This document shows positions 11,836-24,826 of a DNA stretch of 64,000 nt, piece by piece. The notes beneath the pieces are model-generated. The model searched no databases. It worked only from the letters and a program-made list of their open reading frames with translations, and was not told the origin of the DNA. A program made the position numbers and the translations under genes. This DNA comes from Sipunculus nudus. Lineage: Eukaryota; Annelida; Sipuncula; Golfingiida; Sipunculidae. Numbering within the stretch: position 1 is the first letter of the stretch; each line of letters begins with the position of its first letter. The stretch covers positions 98,819,642 to 98,883,641 of the forward strand of contig CM049306.1 in NCBI GenBank assembly GCA_026874595.1, given 5' to 3'.

Positions 11836-13230
11836 CTACTATAATCCCCATTGATCCCCCATATCCATTGTAACGCCTCTCAAGGAATTTTCTCTCTCAA
11901 AAGCAAGTAAAGATTAATCCAAAGACCACATGACCTCGCTTCCAATGCGAGGGCATTTCAGTTCGGTCAGCACTTGGCACTGAGACCAGTGATGTGACCA
12001 CCGTTTAACAATTTTTTTATGGGTTACAGGTATGTTGATTTTTATACATTCAAAAATATCTTTCCATGGTAACCATGGTTAAAAAGTTAGGCCAATTCAT
12101 GTGTTTCTTGAAGTTTTTTTTTTTCAAAAAGAAGCCTCTCAACTTAATTATCATTCGGGGGGGGGGGGGGTAATATATTTTTTTTAAGATCCGTTGTCTG
12201 CAGGGACGATGAAACATGAAAAAATATAATCAGTATACATCTTTAAATTTATCACAAACCATAATTTTTAGTCAGGGTGTACAGACCTCCACCAGAATCT
12301 CCTTAAACATCAGTCATGTATTCACGTGTATGCGTTTCATATGTGAACACTGTCATGCTTCAGTAACACAAGTTCACCTTGCGAGTGACAGAACAAATAA
12401 ACACGAATGGGTGGCTTCCACACGGGGACAAAGTAATGGTCCTTTGTCATAATGGTTTATAAGAAAATATATTTTGTGGTGATTCTTATAACCTCCAAAA
12501 TGAAATGGACTATTGATATGTCTTTTCGCTAACCCTCTACAAATGTTCAGCAAAACATTTTTTGCTTGTTACGACTTGTAATCCCCACTGACCCCAGTTT
12601 CCATTATATCGCCTGTTAAGGAATTTGGCTCTGTAAAAAGTAAGTAAAAATATTAAATTCAAGCGCAGAACACATGTCCACATGAATCTTTTAATAGGGA
12701 GCACTTTTCCGTTGAGTGGACACAAAGAGCTGAGACACTTTACACGATCCCCGTTTTAAAGGGGTTACAGGTAAGTTGATTTTTTATACATTCAGAAGTA
12801 TTTTTCAATTGTAACCATGGTTTTAATAGTTCGGCCGATTTATGGGCTGTTTGAAAAATGTTTGTTTGTACACACTTCAAAGGGTTCTGAATCTCTTGGG
12901 GACTTTTAAACCCCCACCAGAATATACTAATTCGTTCGTTCATACATGCACGTTTCATGTAAAACATTGTCACGGTTCAGGAACACGGGTTCACCAGGCG
13001 AGTGGCAGAACAATTGCATACGAAAGGCCGGCTTCTACTCGGGGACAAAGGAATAGCCCTTTATAATTATTCCTTTGTGGAAACTGTGATTGTGGCAATT
13101 AAGAAATATATATATATATATATTATGGTGATTCCGATTACCTCCTAAAATGTAATCGATTGCGGATGCAGTTTTACTCTACCCCTCTACAAATTTCAGC
13201 AAAATCTGTATATTACATTTTGCGTTAATT
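11836..13230. repeat. Tandem segmental duplication, ~737-bp period
   Basis: The segment starting near 11836 recurs from about 12573. Paired landmarks include TAATCCCCA (11842 and 12579), GGGTTACAGGT.(A)GTTGATTTTT, GTAACCATGGTT, a block with TTCACC(TTG/AGG)CGAGTG.CAGAACAA, CGGGGACAAAG.AAT and CCCTCTACAAAT.TTCAGCAAAA. The second copy is shorter because of deletions and has gained a small (TA)n at 13107-13123. Both copies contain frames of about 75 codons in corresponding positions, which diverge without sign of selection. Confidence 0.75.
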
Positions 13231-15039
13231 TGCTGAAAGACAATGCAACGAACCAAGGCTAAAGTGGTTTCTTTGCTATATGCTTTCATCGAAATATATC
13301 AATCTGCTTTCTTTTTATCTGAGAGCGTTGTCAGTTTTGCATCAGACCTGCTTATTCCATGACAATTTACAGTACTTTAAATTTAATACTGTTGGAATAT
13401 ATTTTTCTGGGCCTACCTTTTTCACATTGGCAGCTACACGTTTCGCGTACAAGAGACTTCAACGACTTGTGCATGTGTATACAAATAACGCATGTGTCTG
13501 TAAACATGCCATAGATTATACCCTCAACTGACTACACTGTAAAAACGTAGTGTTTCACGATGTCGCCTGAGCTTCAACTAATTCAAAGGATCTGTCATAT
13601 AATTTCACGATAGAATGCTGCTTTATACAATCGCTTTATCTACGATATTTCCCAAGCAATGAAGCTGCGGACCTATGTTGTTTATCGGAAAAAAAAAACT
13701 TCTCACTTAAAAATTCGTACACCCTGTTTATGCCTCACGTCTCTTTCCAAAATAAATATTTTTTTTGTGATTTCTGGAATAGAATATTTTTTCTTTCTAT
13801 GTTGATATTTTGGGGGGAGGGTGGTCCTGAAGATTTCTAGCATAAGTAATCTTTATATTACCTAAGTGAAACACAAGGCAGAAGTTCCAGCAAAAACCTT
13901 AGGATTAAAATATGCGTGGTTTACTTCCTATTAGCTCATTACAAAATTTGCATCAGATAGAGCCGTGGATTTCCATGGGTGCAGCTAGTAATATTTATTT
14001 GTAACGCGTAAAACCGACGAGGATGCGCTTTGAAACGCTATTTCGATAAAATAAGGATACAAGGCTAAAGTTTAGATGTTACCTAGGGTAGATAAAAAAA
14101 TGCACATGATCTAGTATTATTATTGAAGGCATGTCAAACCCATAACATTAGCTAAACAACGGCATAGAAATAAGAATCTGGACAATCTGCAAAATTACCT
14201 TTCAAAATATTGCACAAATAAGTATGTCTTGTGCTTTTTTTAAGTGGCTCGGCTCTCAGCTTGTCTTCGTTCCAAAGGTAATGAATTCCACATAGTAGGA
14301 TCTGCCTCACAAAATGCTTTTTGGGCAACCATGGAAGACTTTGTACGTGGTAAAACAGAGTAAGCCATGATCGGCTGATCTGAGTAATCTATTTGGTATG
14401 TACGAGTCAATTAGGTCCTGTTATAGTTGACCAGAGCTGTGCGATGGTCTTTGATAGTATGGCCAACTTAAATTTAATTTAATTCACTGAATCACTGGGA
14501 AAAAGTGTAGCTCACGCAATACAGGTGTAATGTGGTCATACTTGTCACATTCACTTAATATACGAGCCGCGCTGGTCTGAACTCGTTGAATCCTTTGAAT
14601 TAAGTAGACGGATATTCAAGGTTTTTCGATCCGTCCAAAATTAAACCTCGTGTACCTCTATCTTGAACACGTGAAAAAATTTCATATGAGACGCCGATTC
14701 TGCTTTCAGCGATAATTCGTTATTTGGTTAGAATCAATTAATCCAGATTATTATTACACTGAAAAGTGTAACTCTTGAAATAAGAGGATTGATCATCAAC
14801 ATTTACCTTCCAAATAAAACATCCTTTTCGAGACATGATGTATACTGGACTGTTTGTGGCTGATATCTTTCCATTTTTGATGAGTATACGTATTATGGTA
14901 TGTAGCATAGGTTTAATTTCATTATAGACAGATACTGCATTCATAATCTAATTATGATAAAGCTGATGATCATGACGTGTGTAATTATTTACACATTACA
15001 TTTATACCAACTGCACTATGTGATCAAATAATTTTGAAC

Positions 15040-15076
<37 letters not shown>

Positions 15077-16915
15077 GAGCGCAATGACTAAAATATAATA
15101 GACGTATATCTTAAATCGATAAAAAAATCTTGGTTTTCAAGAACAACCAAAAGCTGACATAAAAGAGTTTTAAGGGTTCTAATAGAATAAGTTTTACCAT
15201 TCGTTCCAAAGCCTACAGTGGAGGGGACGCTTAAAGGAAACATCCACATCTTGTCTCGGGATCCATTATAAACACTTGGTCGGAGGGTCACCTATAAATA
15301 GGGGATTTACCGTTTGTGTGGCAAAAATAAAACATGATGATACTGCTCATGTGTTTTTTCTTACACACATAGACTGTCATGCGTGTTGACTATGTAGACC
15401 ACCGGGTCTGACAGAACACTTATCGACATTGGCGCAAGGTTACAAAGAACCAAGGCAATTATTCCACATCTTCCTGTTGCGCTTTGGATCCCTCTTCACT
15501 CTGAGTGGAAGTCCGAAGACCAGTCAAAGTCGCTGGTTCCCGTGCCATTGCCTGTTGACACGGCAATATGGCACCACAAGACTTGCTCGAGATGATTCAC
15601 TTTCGTTGTTCCTCTGAAAAAAACACGCTTTACAGCCCACTGACGTTGCGATTCGGCCAAACTGCCATGCACAGAATTTTGTTTGTGTCATGGCGAATCT
15701 AATTGTAAAAACGAAAAAAACAGTCACAGCCTTGGATGATGCAGATATTGAGTAAATCATCAAGCTTATGACACGACTGACGTGACGTCCAGTGATTTGC
15801 TTAAAATAATTTGGTAGCAAACATATTGCCATTGCCATATCGAATTCAATTGTAACATGTGAAATAAAATCAAATCTATAGTACCTATCGTTTGTGAATG
15901 ATAAAGGATATACTTGTCACGGTGGTTATAATGAAGGTGTACTCAAATTACGTCATATAATTAGCATGATGAATATAAAAAAATACAATAATTAGTCATC
16001 AAAAATAGTCTAAAGTGCATATAGTGTCTGTGTGTAAGATACTGATTACGATGGAAAATTGGTTAAAAATAGAAAAGAAAAAGGGAAAAAGCAACAAAAA
16101 AAAGTGTTGAATTTTCAGTCATTATGCATATAAATCCTTAAATTTTAACTAAATGGCACTTTTAATCAATTAATTGTAATCCTTCAACATAAAAACATTG
16201 GTTTAGACGCTTTATTCTCCAAGATATGAGGAAAATTTAAGGAGATATGAGCAAAATTAGAAAATCCATTAATGGCAACGCCTTTTTTGCATATTAATGA
16301 TTTATTCAATACGCTCAAGGGTGTCAGGGCGACATCCTCTATAATATTTTTCAGTGGGGTCCAAAGATCATAAAAGTGCAAAAATATTATGCAGACTCGA
16401 ATGCATGGTTCCCCTACCAGAGTGCCGGACCATTGTATAACAGCCTGCGGAAGCTCCAAGCAGCAGCCATGCTGTCCAAACAGTGACCGCTAGACAGTGC
16501 ACAAACACACTCCTCGCTCATATTCTTATATGCTCTCCGACAAAATGTTTGGTGACGCTTTTAGAGGTTTAATGGTCTGACGTAAATATAGACAAACAGG
16601 TTGTCAATATGCGCATTATTCAAGCTTTTTATCTGGAAATATATAACGTGAAATGTGTATAATGTGTATGGTACCTCACTTAATATTTAAAGGTTACCTA
16701 AAGTAAAATATATACCCGTCTATATTGGATCATTGTAATGAATAGACCATACCATGGCCCTATAATTTAATCCGGAAACAAGCTAACTAAGCAAAAACAA
16801 GTACATCCAAGTACGTCCATGAATTTTCACAAACTTTTCGTACTTACACTTAGCTTTAGGGAATTTGACACTACCTATAATTAAACACTAAATGTTAAGT
16901 ATTTTAACTTAACAC
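13231..16915. other. Long intergenic stretch, nothing recognised
   Basis: AT-rich DNA with only short frames. An (ATT)n run lies at 15042-15076. A 21-codon ATG frame at about 15690 and several 60-104 codon frames on the minus strand show no known domain. Confidence 0.5.
15042..15076. repeat. (ATT)n microsatellite
   Basis: About 11 uninterrupted ATT triplets. Confidence 0.95.
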
Positions 16916-16917
16916 GT

Positions 16918-16995
16918 GTGGAGCGTGGTGGCGTAATGGTTGTGGCGCTCGACTTGTGATCGCCAGGTCGTTTCGAATCCCTTTCAGACCGCCAC
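16918..16995 (+). repeat. tRNA-derived SINE head
   Basis: TGGCGTAATGGTTGTGGCG resembles a pol III A-box and GGTCGTTTCGAATCC a B-box, with tRNA-like spacing between them. No CCA-proximal acceptor stem pairs with the 5' end, so this is a SINE-type head, not a tRNA gene. It runs directly into the CCGTT-rich block that follows, suggesting one composite element. Confidence 0.55.
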
Positions 16996-17004
16996 CCATG
17001 CTAA

Positions 17005-17830
17005 AGGCCTTGTCACACTCCGTTGATGTACGTTAACATCCGTTCAGTCTCCTGTTCTCCGCCGACTACGTTTCATGACCGGGAACGTCCGGTAGAAGAG
17101 GCGTGGAATTTTGAACATGCAAAAAACTGTGACCGGATGGCGGCCGGACAAGGCTCCGTTACTTAATTGTTACTTATCCTCTCAGCTTCCGTTTTATCAG
17201 TTGCTCATGCGTCTGTCATACTTGACCTCTCCTTTAGTCTCCGTTCGTCTCCCGACATTGCTATTGCTCACCGAATAATTACCGGATAAAGAACAGATGT
17301 AACGGAAGCGTAAAGGAATAGAACTGACAGTGAACGGATAGGTAACGTACATTTAACGGAAGAGACGGATGGACACAGGCAAAGAAAGTATACGGGACGG
17401 ATATAGACCGGAGATGGACCATACGTTCTCCGTACAAGCAGCGTATTTGGATCCTGTCCCCTCACACTATAAAATGGGGAGAGGATTCCCCACTCCTCAT
17501 TCTGCTTCTGCAACCTCTGCTCGGTACTCGTCAGTCACGTGACCGTTAGCGATACGTTGTATCAGTTTACCAACCCGTTCCTTCTCCGGTACTAATCCGA
17601 TTTGTACGTTCCTTCTCCGGTATTCCTACGTTTCGTACGTTCCTTTTCCTTTAATTGTCCGTTCCCATTCCATTCCTATACATTGTGTTCGTTAGTCAGT
17701 CCGTTGTGCAACCGTTCCTATGCGTTCCTTGTCCGTTTGTTGTTCGTTTTAACCGTTCAACTTCCGTTACGTAGCAACCCCCGAGGTGCAACGGCGCAAA
17801 AGTATATGACCGGATGACTTTTTTTTCGCG
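17005..17830. repeat. CCGTTC-rich fold-back-like element
   Basis: Words of the type CCGTTC, CGTACG and CTCCGT dominate the top strand in 17005-17270 and 17560-17790. The reverse complements (GAACGG, AACGGA, ACGGAT) dominate 17280-17410, so the element can fold back on itself. TGACCGGATG occurs near both ends (about 17131 and 17806). Two short frames here are translations of the repeat. In style, but not in exact sequence, it resembles the CCGTACGG-rich block at 7978-9145. Confidence 0.5.
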
Positions 17831-18328
17831 GGTCCTCTGTCCGTTCGTGCTAACCGGTGAGATGTGATAGTGCCTTAAGACTCCTGGCCATAGTCTTTTT
17901 CACAAGGATGCGCTCTCTCGACCCAGGAATTAATGGGTACAGGTCATACATGAGCGGTAGGCAAAATGTAGATAGGAAAATCCTACTGCGCCTACGAAAT
18001 CGTATTATAGGGTGTATGCTCCCCAGGGAGCAACAAAGGAACAGGCCCTAGACCAGGAAGGCAAAGTGTAAAGACACGGAGTGATATATATCAGACTATA
18101 AACCTAAACCTTTCACCTTTATCTAGTCTCAATCTAAACCAAGGTATTAATGAGCTGAAAATGTGAAGTATTTTCTCTTTGCTGTCAGGATAGAACGTGA
18201 AGAACATGAGACGGAAATTCAATAAGAGGATTAATTTTAAGAGCGCCCACCTAAATGTTATAGCTTTGATAACACACGATTGGCTATTTCAAAATCAATA
18301 GCTCTACTTCACGCTCCCCAAGGTTAGA
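17831..18328. other. Intergenic, upstream of gene 2
   Basis: No repeat or coding feature recognised. More distal promoter elements of gene 2 would lie here. Confidence 0.45.
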
Positions 18329-18418
18329 GGATGGATTCATGGATATCGATGCGTTAGTGTGCTCTGTGAGGAGGGCGAGGATTACACGCAAATGTGACGG
18401 ACGCTGTTTGATCAGAAA
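18329..18418 (+). promoter_or_regulatory. Gene 2 proximal promoter / 5' UTR block
   Basis: GGATATCGATGC at 18341-18352 begins exactly 78 bp before the ATG at 18419, as at the three related loci. GGATTCAT precedes it, and GTTAGTGTGCTCTGTGAGG follows, matching TCTGTGAGG at the first pseudogene. The ATAAAA string of the pseudogene and gene 3 is replaced by ATTACA here, so a TATA role is not uniform. Confidence 0.6.
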
Positions 18419-21400
18419 ATGTTTGTCAGGATGTTGAACACACTCATCACGTTTTTTGTCATCGGGCTGTGTCTGGTTTCTGTACAGCTGGCTACTGGTG
18501 AGAAATTACGGGTTTTACTGTTCTCTATTGATCAAATGCAAAGATATTTGCAATTCGGAATTTCAGCGAAAAACATTTAGTAACTAGTAGTGACTAATTC
18601 TTGAAATTGTCTAAATCCACTTTTTCCAAATAAACATGTGGATACGGTCTCAATCGACGTGCATGGATCTGTGCGAGCAGCAAATAATTGGAAGGTGACA
18701 ATAATATAAAATAAATTGAAAATAGTAAATATATATATATATATATATATATATTGTATATTATTATAAAGTACATGGTCCATCATCTCCGTAATATAGT
18801 CAACTGATTTTTGTTGAGAATCATTTTTATAATATATATTAGCAACAAGCGCACTACATGAATTAATTATGACACGTGGTAGTGAAGTTCTGACGGAAAT
18901 ACACGGATGCAATTACAGTTTTGTGTTTTCAGTACATTGTATGATGTTATTTTTTCATAAGGTTCTAAAATATAAAGATTATAGTTAGTGCACAATAAGA
19001 AACGATATGTAATTATTATTGAAAAAATAGTGGAGCTGTGCAGTGATGATGTATCTTTGGGTATATAATAATATGTTGAAATATCTGCTTTTTAGTTGAG
19101 CAGAGCGGAGAGAGGCGCTTGATTGCCGATCTGATGAGTACGTACGACAAGAGAGTCAGACCTATAATCAACGTCTCAGAGGCCATCACTGTCACACTCA
19201 AATTCAACGTTCTGTCGATTTCAGAATTGGTAAGTTTGGATAAATAGAATATATATTTTACGCTTTATTTTGAAATGGGATAATCGTTACAATCTGCGGT
19301 AAAGAAAGGGAGTTTACAAGGAAAGGTATAACCTTCCGTAGAGGAGTTTGGGCCGTCTACTATGTCCTTTACCTTTTTCAAATTTTCCTTTGTGTACGAA
19401 AGAGCAAAACGAATATTTATTTATTATTTTGAATTTCATATATTTTTTTTTGGTTAATGCTCTTGGCACTATTGATTTGTTGCACATTTGTGCTTAGATA
19501 CTTTAAGTTTTTGTATTTCCTTCACAGACAGGGGACCTTTCATTTTAAGCGTTGATATATGGATGTGGCTTTAAGCAAGATATATTTTAAAATGTTGTGT
19601 AAAGATAAAATCCAAGTGTCTTAATTAATACATAAAGTTAATGTATTACCATCATAGGTTTAATTCTTATCTAACTATTTTAATAACCTAAAGGAATAAA
19701 TATGGTTATATATTTTTTAATTTCAAGGACGAGAGAAAACAGGAACTGAAAGTGTTTGGCTTCCTGGATCTGGTAAAAACGCGCTTTTATACACTTTTAT
19801 ACAATATAACATACATAATCTCAAAAGGACAAAAATAGGATATATTCATATGGTAGTATCGGCTGGAATAATTATTTATATGATCTTATTGTTTTATTCC
19901 TGTGAGTGGATGAATATCAAATTAAATAACGTCCAGTGTGCCATCACGTCACATATCAGATTAACTTGATAAAGAAATGTTCCATACATTACAAAAGAAC
20001 AGTTTTAAAAATATTAAATATCTACGTGGACGTGAATGATGGGGACACATGCACACTTCTCAGCCCACTGCCGTGCTTCCAGCGTAACAGTTAGTGCCTA
20101 TCTTCGTTTTTAGATATTTTTTTAATCGAGCATGGTGAAGTTGAAACATATATTTCCCTTGCAGAGAGTCACTACAATACAAAATGTAATTGTGCTCTTA
20201 GTACTGTAAAATATAAACCCTAAGTATAAATCACATCTTTGAACAAGCCTCCTGCAGTAGGATGATTGTTGCACATGAAAGATTTCTACAAGTATATACT
20301 ATAGAAATCGTACACCAATCCGTCTCATGATTTCTTCAGATGTGGAAAGATGAATACTTGACCTGGGATCCGGCCAATTATAACGGCACTGAATCCATCA
20401 TAGTTCCTCCTGGTCAACTGTGGTTGCCGGACATAGTATTGACCAACAGGTATATATCGTACCTTTTAAAAAGAACCAGCAATTTTTTTTATATTTCGAA
20501 GTATGCTCATAATGGAGTGTGTGTTTTTTTTTTAATATTTGAACAAATTGACACGATACAATTTATTTTTTTTTCTAGTTTTCATATTTGTAATTAAATG
20601 ACCAGTTAAAAAGATTAAATGCGAATACCCTACTACTGCAAATGCTTGTTTCTTCCTGAAAGCCTATCCACTGAGACTAGGAAAAGTCTTCATTTGCATT
20701 ATCTGTGGTTTGTAAATATGATCAACGAACAAAGTGTTATATATCCTCTCCTTTCTATAAATATCATATGTGCCCTAGAGGTCGGGGGGGGGGGGGGGGG
20801 AGTAGGCGGCGGCCGAAACAAAAAATTGTTTACCTGGAAATATTTCTTAACGGGAACGTTACTCAGTAACAACTATCATTTCTCAGGAATAATAGAAGCA
20901 GAAACGGAAGATAATGATAAGCTTCAAGTGATCTCAATCTTTTTCTCTCTTGCAGTGCCACCAAAATGTATGATGACAGTTACTACAAGAGATTCCGTTT
21001 GTTCGTAAACAGCAGTGGTCTCGTCAACTGGGTACCAGCAGGCCACATAAGCACAAACTGTAAGCTTAACCTCGGGACTTATCCATTCGATATACAAACG
21101 TGTGAGTTTATGTTCGACAACTGGATGTATAATGAAAGACAGGTAGCTCTGGTCAACGGTTCGTCGGAGATAAACCTTACCTTGTACTCTCCAAACGGAG
21201 AATGGGACATTACAATGACACAGTTAAACGGTAACACGTACGTTGATGAAAATGGGGATTCATATTTGCATGTCGTGGCCGAAATTCAGCTTACAAGGAA
21301 ATATACTTTCTACATGGTGATCATCGTGGCACCGTCGATGTTGATATCTGTGCTGTCATTAACCGTATTCTGTCTTCCACCGGACGCTGGAGAGAGGATT

Positions 21401-22211
21401 TCTCTAGGTGTAACTGTTCTCCTGTCATTTTCCGTATTTTCTTTGCTGGTTTCGGACAATCTTCCCAAAACTTCCGACTCTATCCCATTACTAGGTAAAC
21501 TTTGTTATTGTTTTTTTAATCAATCATTCCACCGATATCAATGATAAACAAATGATGAAGATGATAATAATTATAAGTGATATGTGATGTGGATTAAAAG
21601 TTTATACGACTGTATTAAGATTCGTATACCTACTTGTCTGTCTCAGCTCTGACTGAAGCATTATTATAAATTAACAACAATTTATTACATATTGTTATAT
21701 TCAAACAGTGTAGTGCGATAATTTTAAAATTGGATTTTTGTGCTTCAATTTTACAGTTATCTATCTAACCGCGGCAATGGTAATGGCGGCAGTTTCCCTT
21801 GTAATAACGGTCTTCACCTTACATGTATATCATCACGGACCGAGGTCACGTGTTCCAACATGGCTGCGCTTTATCGCATTCAAGGTAATTGGGAAACTCC
21901 TGTTTTTCCAGGGACCATGGGAAGGTAGCAAATCATGGCCTGATTGTAAAACTGACACCAAACATCTGGAGGATTGTGATAATTTTGTCAGTGGGGGACA
22001 AAAGGGGGACGCGTTGTCCACGGTTGAAGAGATTTTGAAACATGTTCAGAAAATGACACAGTACCAGGCACAGTGTCAGCAGGATAACCTCATCCTAGGG
22101 GAGTGGAAGGCGGTGGCTGTTGTTCTGGACCGTTTCTTTTGCGTACTGTATGCTATAGGTATAATAATAATGGCCGTTCTTGTGCTGCATGCAAAAATGG
22201 TCCAGTCCTAA
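18419..22211 (+). CDS. Cys-loop ligand-gated ion channel subunit (nicotinic-type, non-alpha-like), 453 aa
   Basis: Six exons: 18419-18497, 19096-19229, 19728-19772, 20340-20449, 20956-21494 and 21757-22211. All introns are GT-AG, phases join, and the total of 1362 bp ends at a TAA. Residues 1-26 are a signal peptide. The extracellular domain has WLPDIVLTN (loop A, 114-122), a Cys-loop C158-C172 (CKLNLGTYPFDIQTC) and FDNWMY (loop B, Trp179). Sequons are at N52, N101, N141, N190 and N196. M1 spans about 241-262, M2 270-290, M3 303-325 and M4 426-447. M2 starts GERISLGVTVLLS, with Glu at -1', Leu at 9' and Asp at 20', a cation-channel pattern. The loop C region (about 213-235) has no Cys-Cys pair and loop A lacks the usual Tyr, so a classical acetylcholine principal face is unlikely. 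It should act as a plasma-membrane pentamer subunit; ligand and partners are unknown. The 45- and 110-bp exons match the conserved nAChR gene structure. Two alternative in-frame ATGs lie four codons apart; the first has the conserved 78-bp spacing. Confidence 0.93.
18729..18754. repeat. (TA)n microsatellite in intron 1 of gene 2
   Basis: Short AT dinucleotide run inside the 598-bp first intron. Confidence 0.9.
20787..20801. repeat. Poly-G tract in intron 4 of gene 2
   Basis: A run of about 14 G lies about 150 bp upstream of the exon 5 acceptor. Similar G runs occur near 9265, 12159, 43274 and 44756. Exact lengths may be sequencing-sensitive. Confidence 0.7.
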
Positions 22212-22285
22212 TGTTGATTTATCAAACAAGGTTTTCAGATACCTGAAACGTACAACGGCAAATTCGTTTTACATTTTGAAAAAAA

Positions 22286-22291
22286 AATAAA
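22286..22291 (+). terminator. Poly(A) signal of gene 2
   Basis: AATAAA lies 75 bp after the stop codon, followed by A-rich sequence. It is the first such signal downstream and is plausible as the 3' end of the transcript. Confidence 0.5.
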
Positions 22292-22952
22292 ACTGTTATG
22301 CATCGAATGAAATCGAAAAATTAAAAAAAAAATGACACAAAGGGTCTGATAAGTTCAGCAGGACATCAAGGAAGACGCCCTTGTACTAATTATTTGCGGC
22401 GTTTATCATTTTGTTACTTTTCTAATTTTTTGACGCAACCACCACCACTAACTTAACCAACTTCCAGTCGGGGAGGTTTTATGGCATATCAGTTGGGTGT
22501 TTATACTTGATCCTTAATTATGTGATTAAGGTCTCGATTACACTTGTACATGCTTATAAGGATGTAAAGTTCGCTTAACTATGCTCTTTTTCATTAAAAA
22601 AGGAGGTCAATTGATGAAAAAATTGAAAATCGGGATGCATATATGTTTGTATATAATAGTTGGTAAAGCCGTGTCAGTCTGTTGTAGAAGCGTAGGTAAA
22701 GATAATGTGGGACGCCCTTTTGATAGACTAACTTGTTTATTAGTCTATTTAAAAGGCGTCACTCTTTATCTTACCTATGTCTGTATATAGATATACACGT
22801 ATGATCAGGTTAGGTCTCATCTAACGCTAAATGGGACTTATTCTTGAATTAAAGTCGTTTTACGAAATATTTATTGATGTTTTCTTTTAAAATAAAGTCA
22901 GATGACTGAAGGGGAACATATAATTTGAGTTCTTCACTAAGGTATATATGTT
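22292..22952. other. Intergenic, nothing recognised
   Basis: AT-rich with no repeat boundaries or domains visible. A 69-codon frame at 22581-22790 has no recognisable feature. Confidence 0.45.
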
Positions 22953-24742
22953 ACAGTCAATGTGTATAATCAGGCACTTTATAAAATGAGAAAACATTTT
23001 CAGGCATTTTACATATTGACTGCAAATCAGCTAGTTTATTTGACACATTGACAGAATCGATTTGACATAGTTTTTTTTCTGTTTTAAATAACTCACTATT
23101 GTGAAACAGACATTGTCAATTATTAAATTTATGCTCGTTTCTTCGTTTTTGGGCATTTATCAAGAATACTGATCAAGTAATAAGACACTAGCAGACTGGT
23201 GAGGGGTATCAAGAATCATATAGATGAAACATGCAGACCATAATAACATAATGAAATGTGCATTATATTTTTTTCCAACTCATATGGCTACATCTTTGCT
23301 TATGTAAGAATGAGAATCAAATCAAAATAAACTTTTTTTTATTAAATAAAACTTTAAAACATTAAAGTGCGCGAAGATATGTGAAACGGATGATGTAGGT
23401 TGTAGAGCGTTGAAGGATAACGACATATATATGTTTGTTTATAACAAAAACATTATTAAGATATGCTTTAGTGAATTACAAAGGGTCGTGTTCAATCAAA
23501 AATATACCGACTGCAATTGTTACTTTTAGTTTGTTTACCATCTACATTCTCTGAGTGGATCCAAACTGTGATTACTGGTAGTATTGAGTAGTAAACTGTC
23601 CATCTTAAAGGGACCCAATCACCTATAATGCATGTTGAATAAACAAAAAAATAGCTTCTTCTCTTTAAAATAAATCTGTACATGCCAACATATTGTCTTG
23701 AAACCGTCTGCTTACTCCTGTAAACGAGTGTTAAAAACAGTGGACCGGGCGCGATCACAGATGTAAACATAAACATGGTGCGACACAACACGTATCAATA
23801 AGGAGATGCCCTGACTGACTTGGCCAAAAAAATGATATACAATGTTCCAGCTGGAACTGCTCGTGTTGCGGATCAAAATCGGACCTGTGATCACGCAGCC
23901 TTGTTATGGTAAACATACACACCATGACTGTGTTTATCAACATGCAGAGCCATAACAAGGTGTTAAACAGCCGTAGCGAGACTGAGACTGTGTGCTGGGA
24001 TGGTTTTGCTGGGAAACTTTTGTATAAAGCAAACACTGAACTGATAGTTTGAAAGAATAGGCATAATATTGCTCCTGATTATGTCCCTTTAAAGACAGTA
24101 CTGCAGAAGTGCAGTTTGGTTGGAAACAGGGGGTTCGGAACCTTAGTGGATTTACTATATTCCCCTCTTTCATATTGACAAGTAAGAGAATGTCATTTAG
24201 GAAAAGTAAAAGATTTAGATTTATTTACCAAAATGTGTAACACTCTGTAAATGGAATGTTATCTTACAGAAATAACTAATAAACTTTATTAAAAACGATG
24301 ACTGATTATATATCACTCTTTTGCCTGACATTATGAATCCCAAATATTTGTGTACAAATAAAATTATCCGCCCATTTGAGAATCTAAATATGAACTTAAA
24401 GTTCTATTGTAAAATATCCCGAGTCTTCAAGACCAAATTTGCTTCAAAATTGCTGTAAATTGGCTTCTAAATTGCAACAATATGATATCAATGTTTTTAT
24501 ATTTTAATTGTCAGAGTAAGGTATATAAAGCAAATGAAATTTCATTTAAATCTTTGTTACTTTCTGACAATATTTCATCAATATTACATTTCAGTCAATG
24601 GGTCAAATAACTGACTAAATTTTCAGTCATTTGTAAAATGCCTGAAAAAATTTCATTCATTTTATAAATTGACCGAGTTAATCAGGCACTTTGTAAATTG
24701 ACTGAAAAAAATCAGGCATTTTACCAAATTGACTGATTTTAC
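22953..24742. mobile_element. Candidate DNA element with ~110-150 bp terminal inverted repeats
   Basis: The left end (22953-23062) and the reverse complement of the right end (24592-24742) share CAGTCAAT, TCAGGCACTTTATAAAATGA-like and TTCAGGCATTTTACA strings, then ATTTGAC.CATTGAC, in the same order. The ends also contain internal direct repeats of the unit TTGACTGA...TCAGGCATTTTAC. The 1.5-kb interior has minus-strand frames of 60-99 codons with no recognisable transposase, so it looks non-autonomous. No clear target-site duplication was identified. Confidence 0.5.
23605..24092. mobile_element. Nested MITE-like element, TTAAAGGGAC ends
   Basis: TTAAAGGGAC(CC)AATC at 23605 is inverted as GATT(AT)GTCCCTTTAA ending at 24092, giving a ~488-bp element with short terminal inverted repeats. 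It lies wholly inside the longer inverted-repeat element. A related string (TTTAAAGGGGCCAAATCACC) occurs at about 30207, suggesting a family. Confidence 0.45.
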
Positions 24743-24765
24743 ACACTGAATTTAACATATATATA

Positions 24766-24771
<6 letters not shown>

Positions 24772-24805
<34 letters not shown>

Positions 24806-24826
24806 TTTATATATATATATATATAT
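24772..24826. repeat. (TA)n microsatellite, interrupted
   Basis: Two TA runs separated by CAGTTT, just outside the right end of the inverted-repeat element. Confidence 0.9.

Noticed and set aside
12216-13066. Paired ~75-codon frames with similar sequence in the 737-bp tandem duplication
   Set aside because: Similarity follows the DNA duplication, with indels that change frame and no bias toward silent changes by eye.
15690-15755. 21-codon ATG frame (MANLIVKTKK)
   Set aside because: Too short to support, no relatives in the window and no splice or promoter context.
20450-21008. Plus-strand frames at 20340-20597 and 20619-21008 as separate genes
   Set aside because: They run through intron 4 of gene 2. 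Splice sites, phase and the paralogous gene show that only 20340-20449 and 20956 onward are coding.
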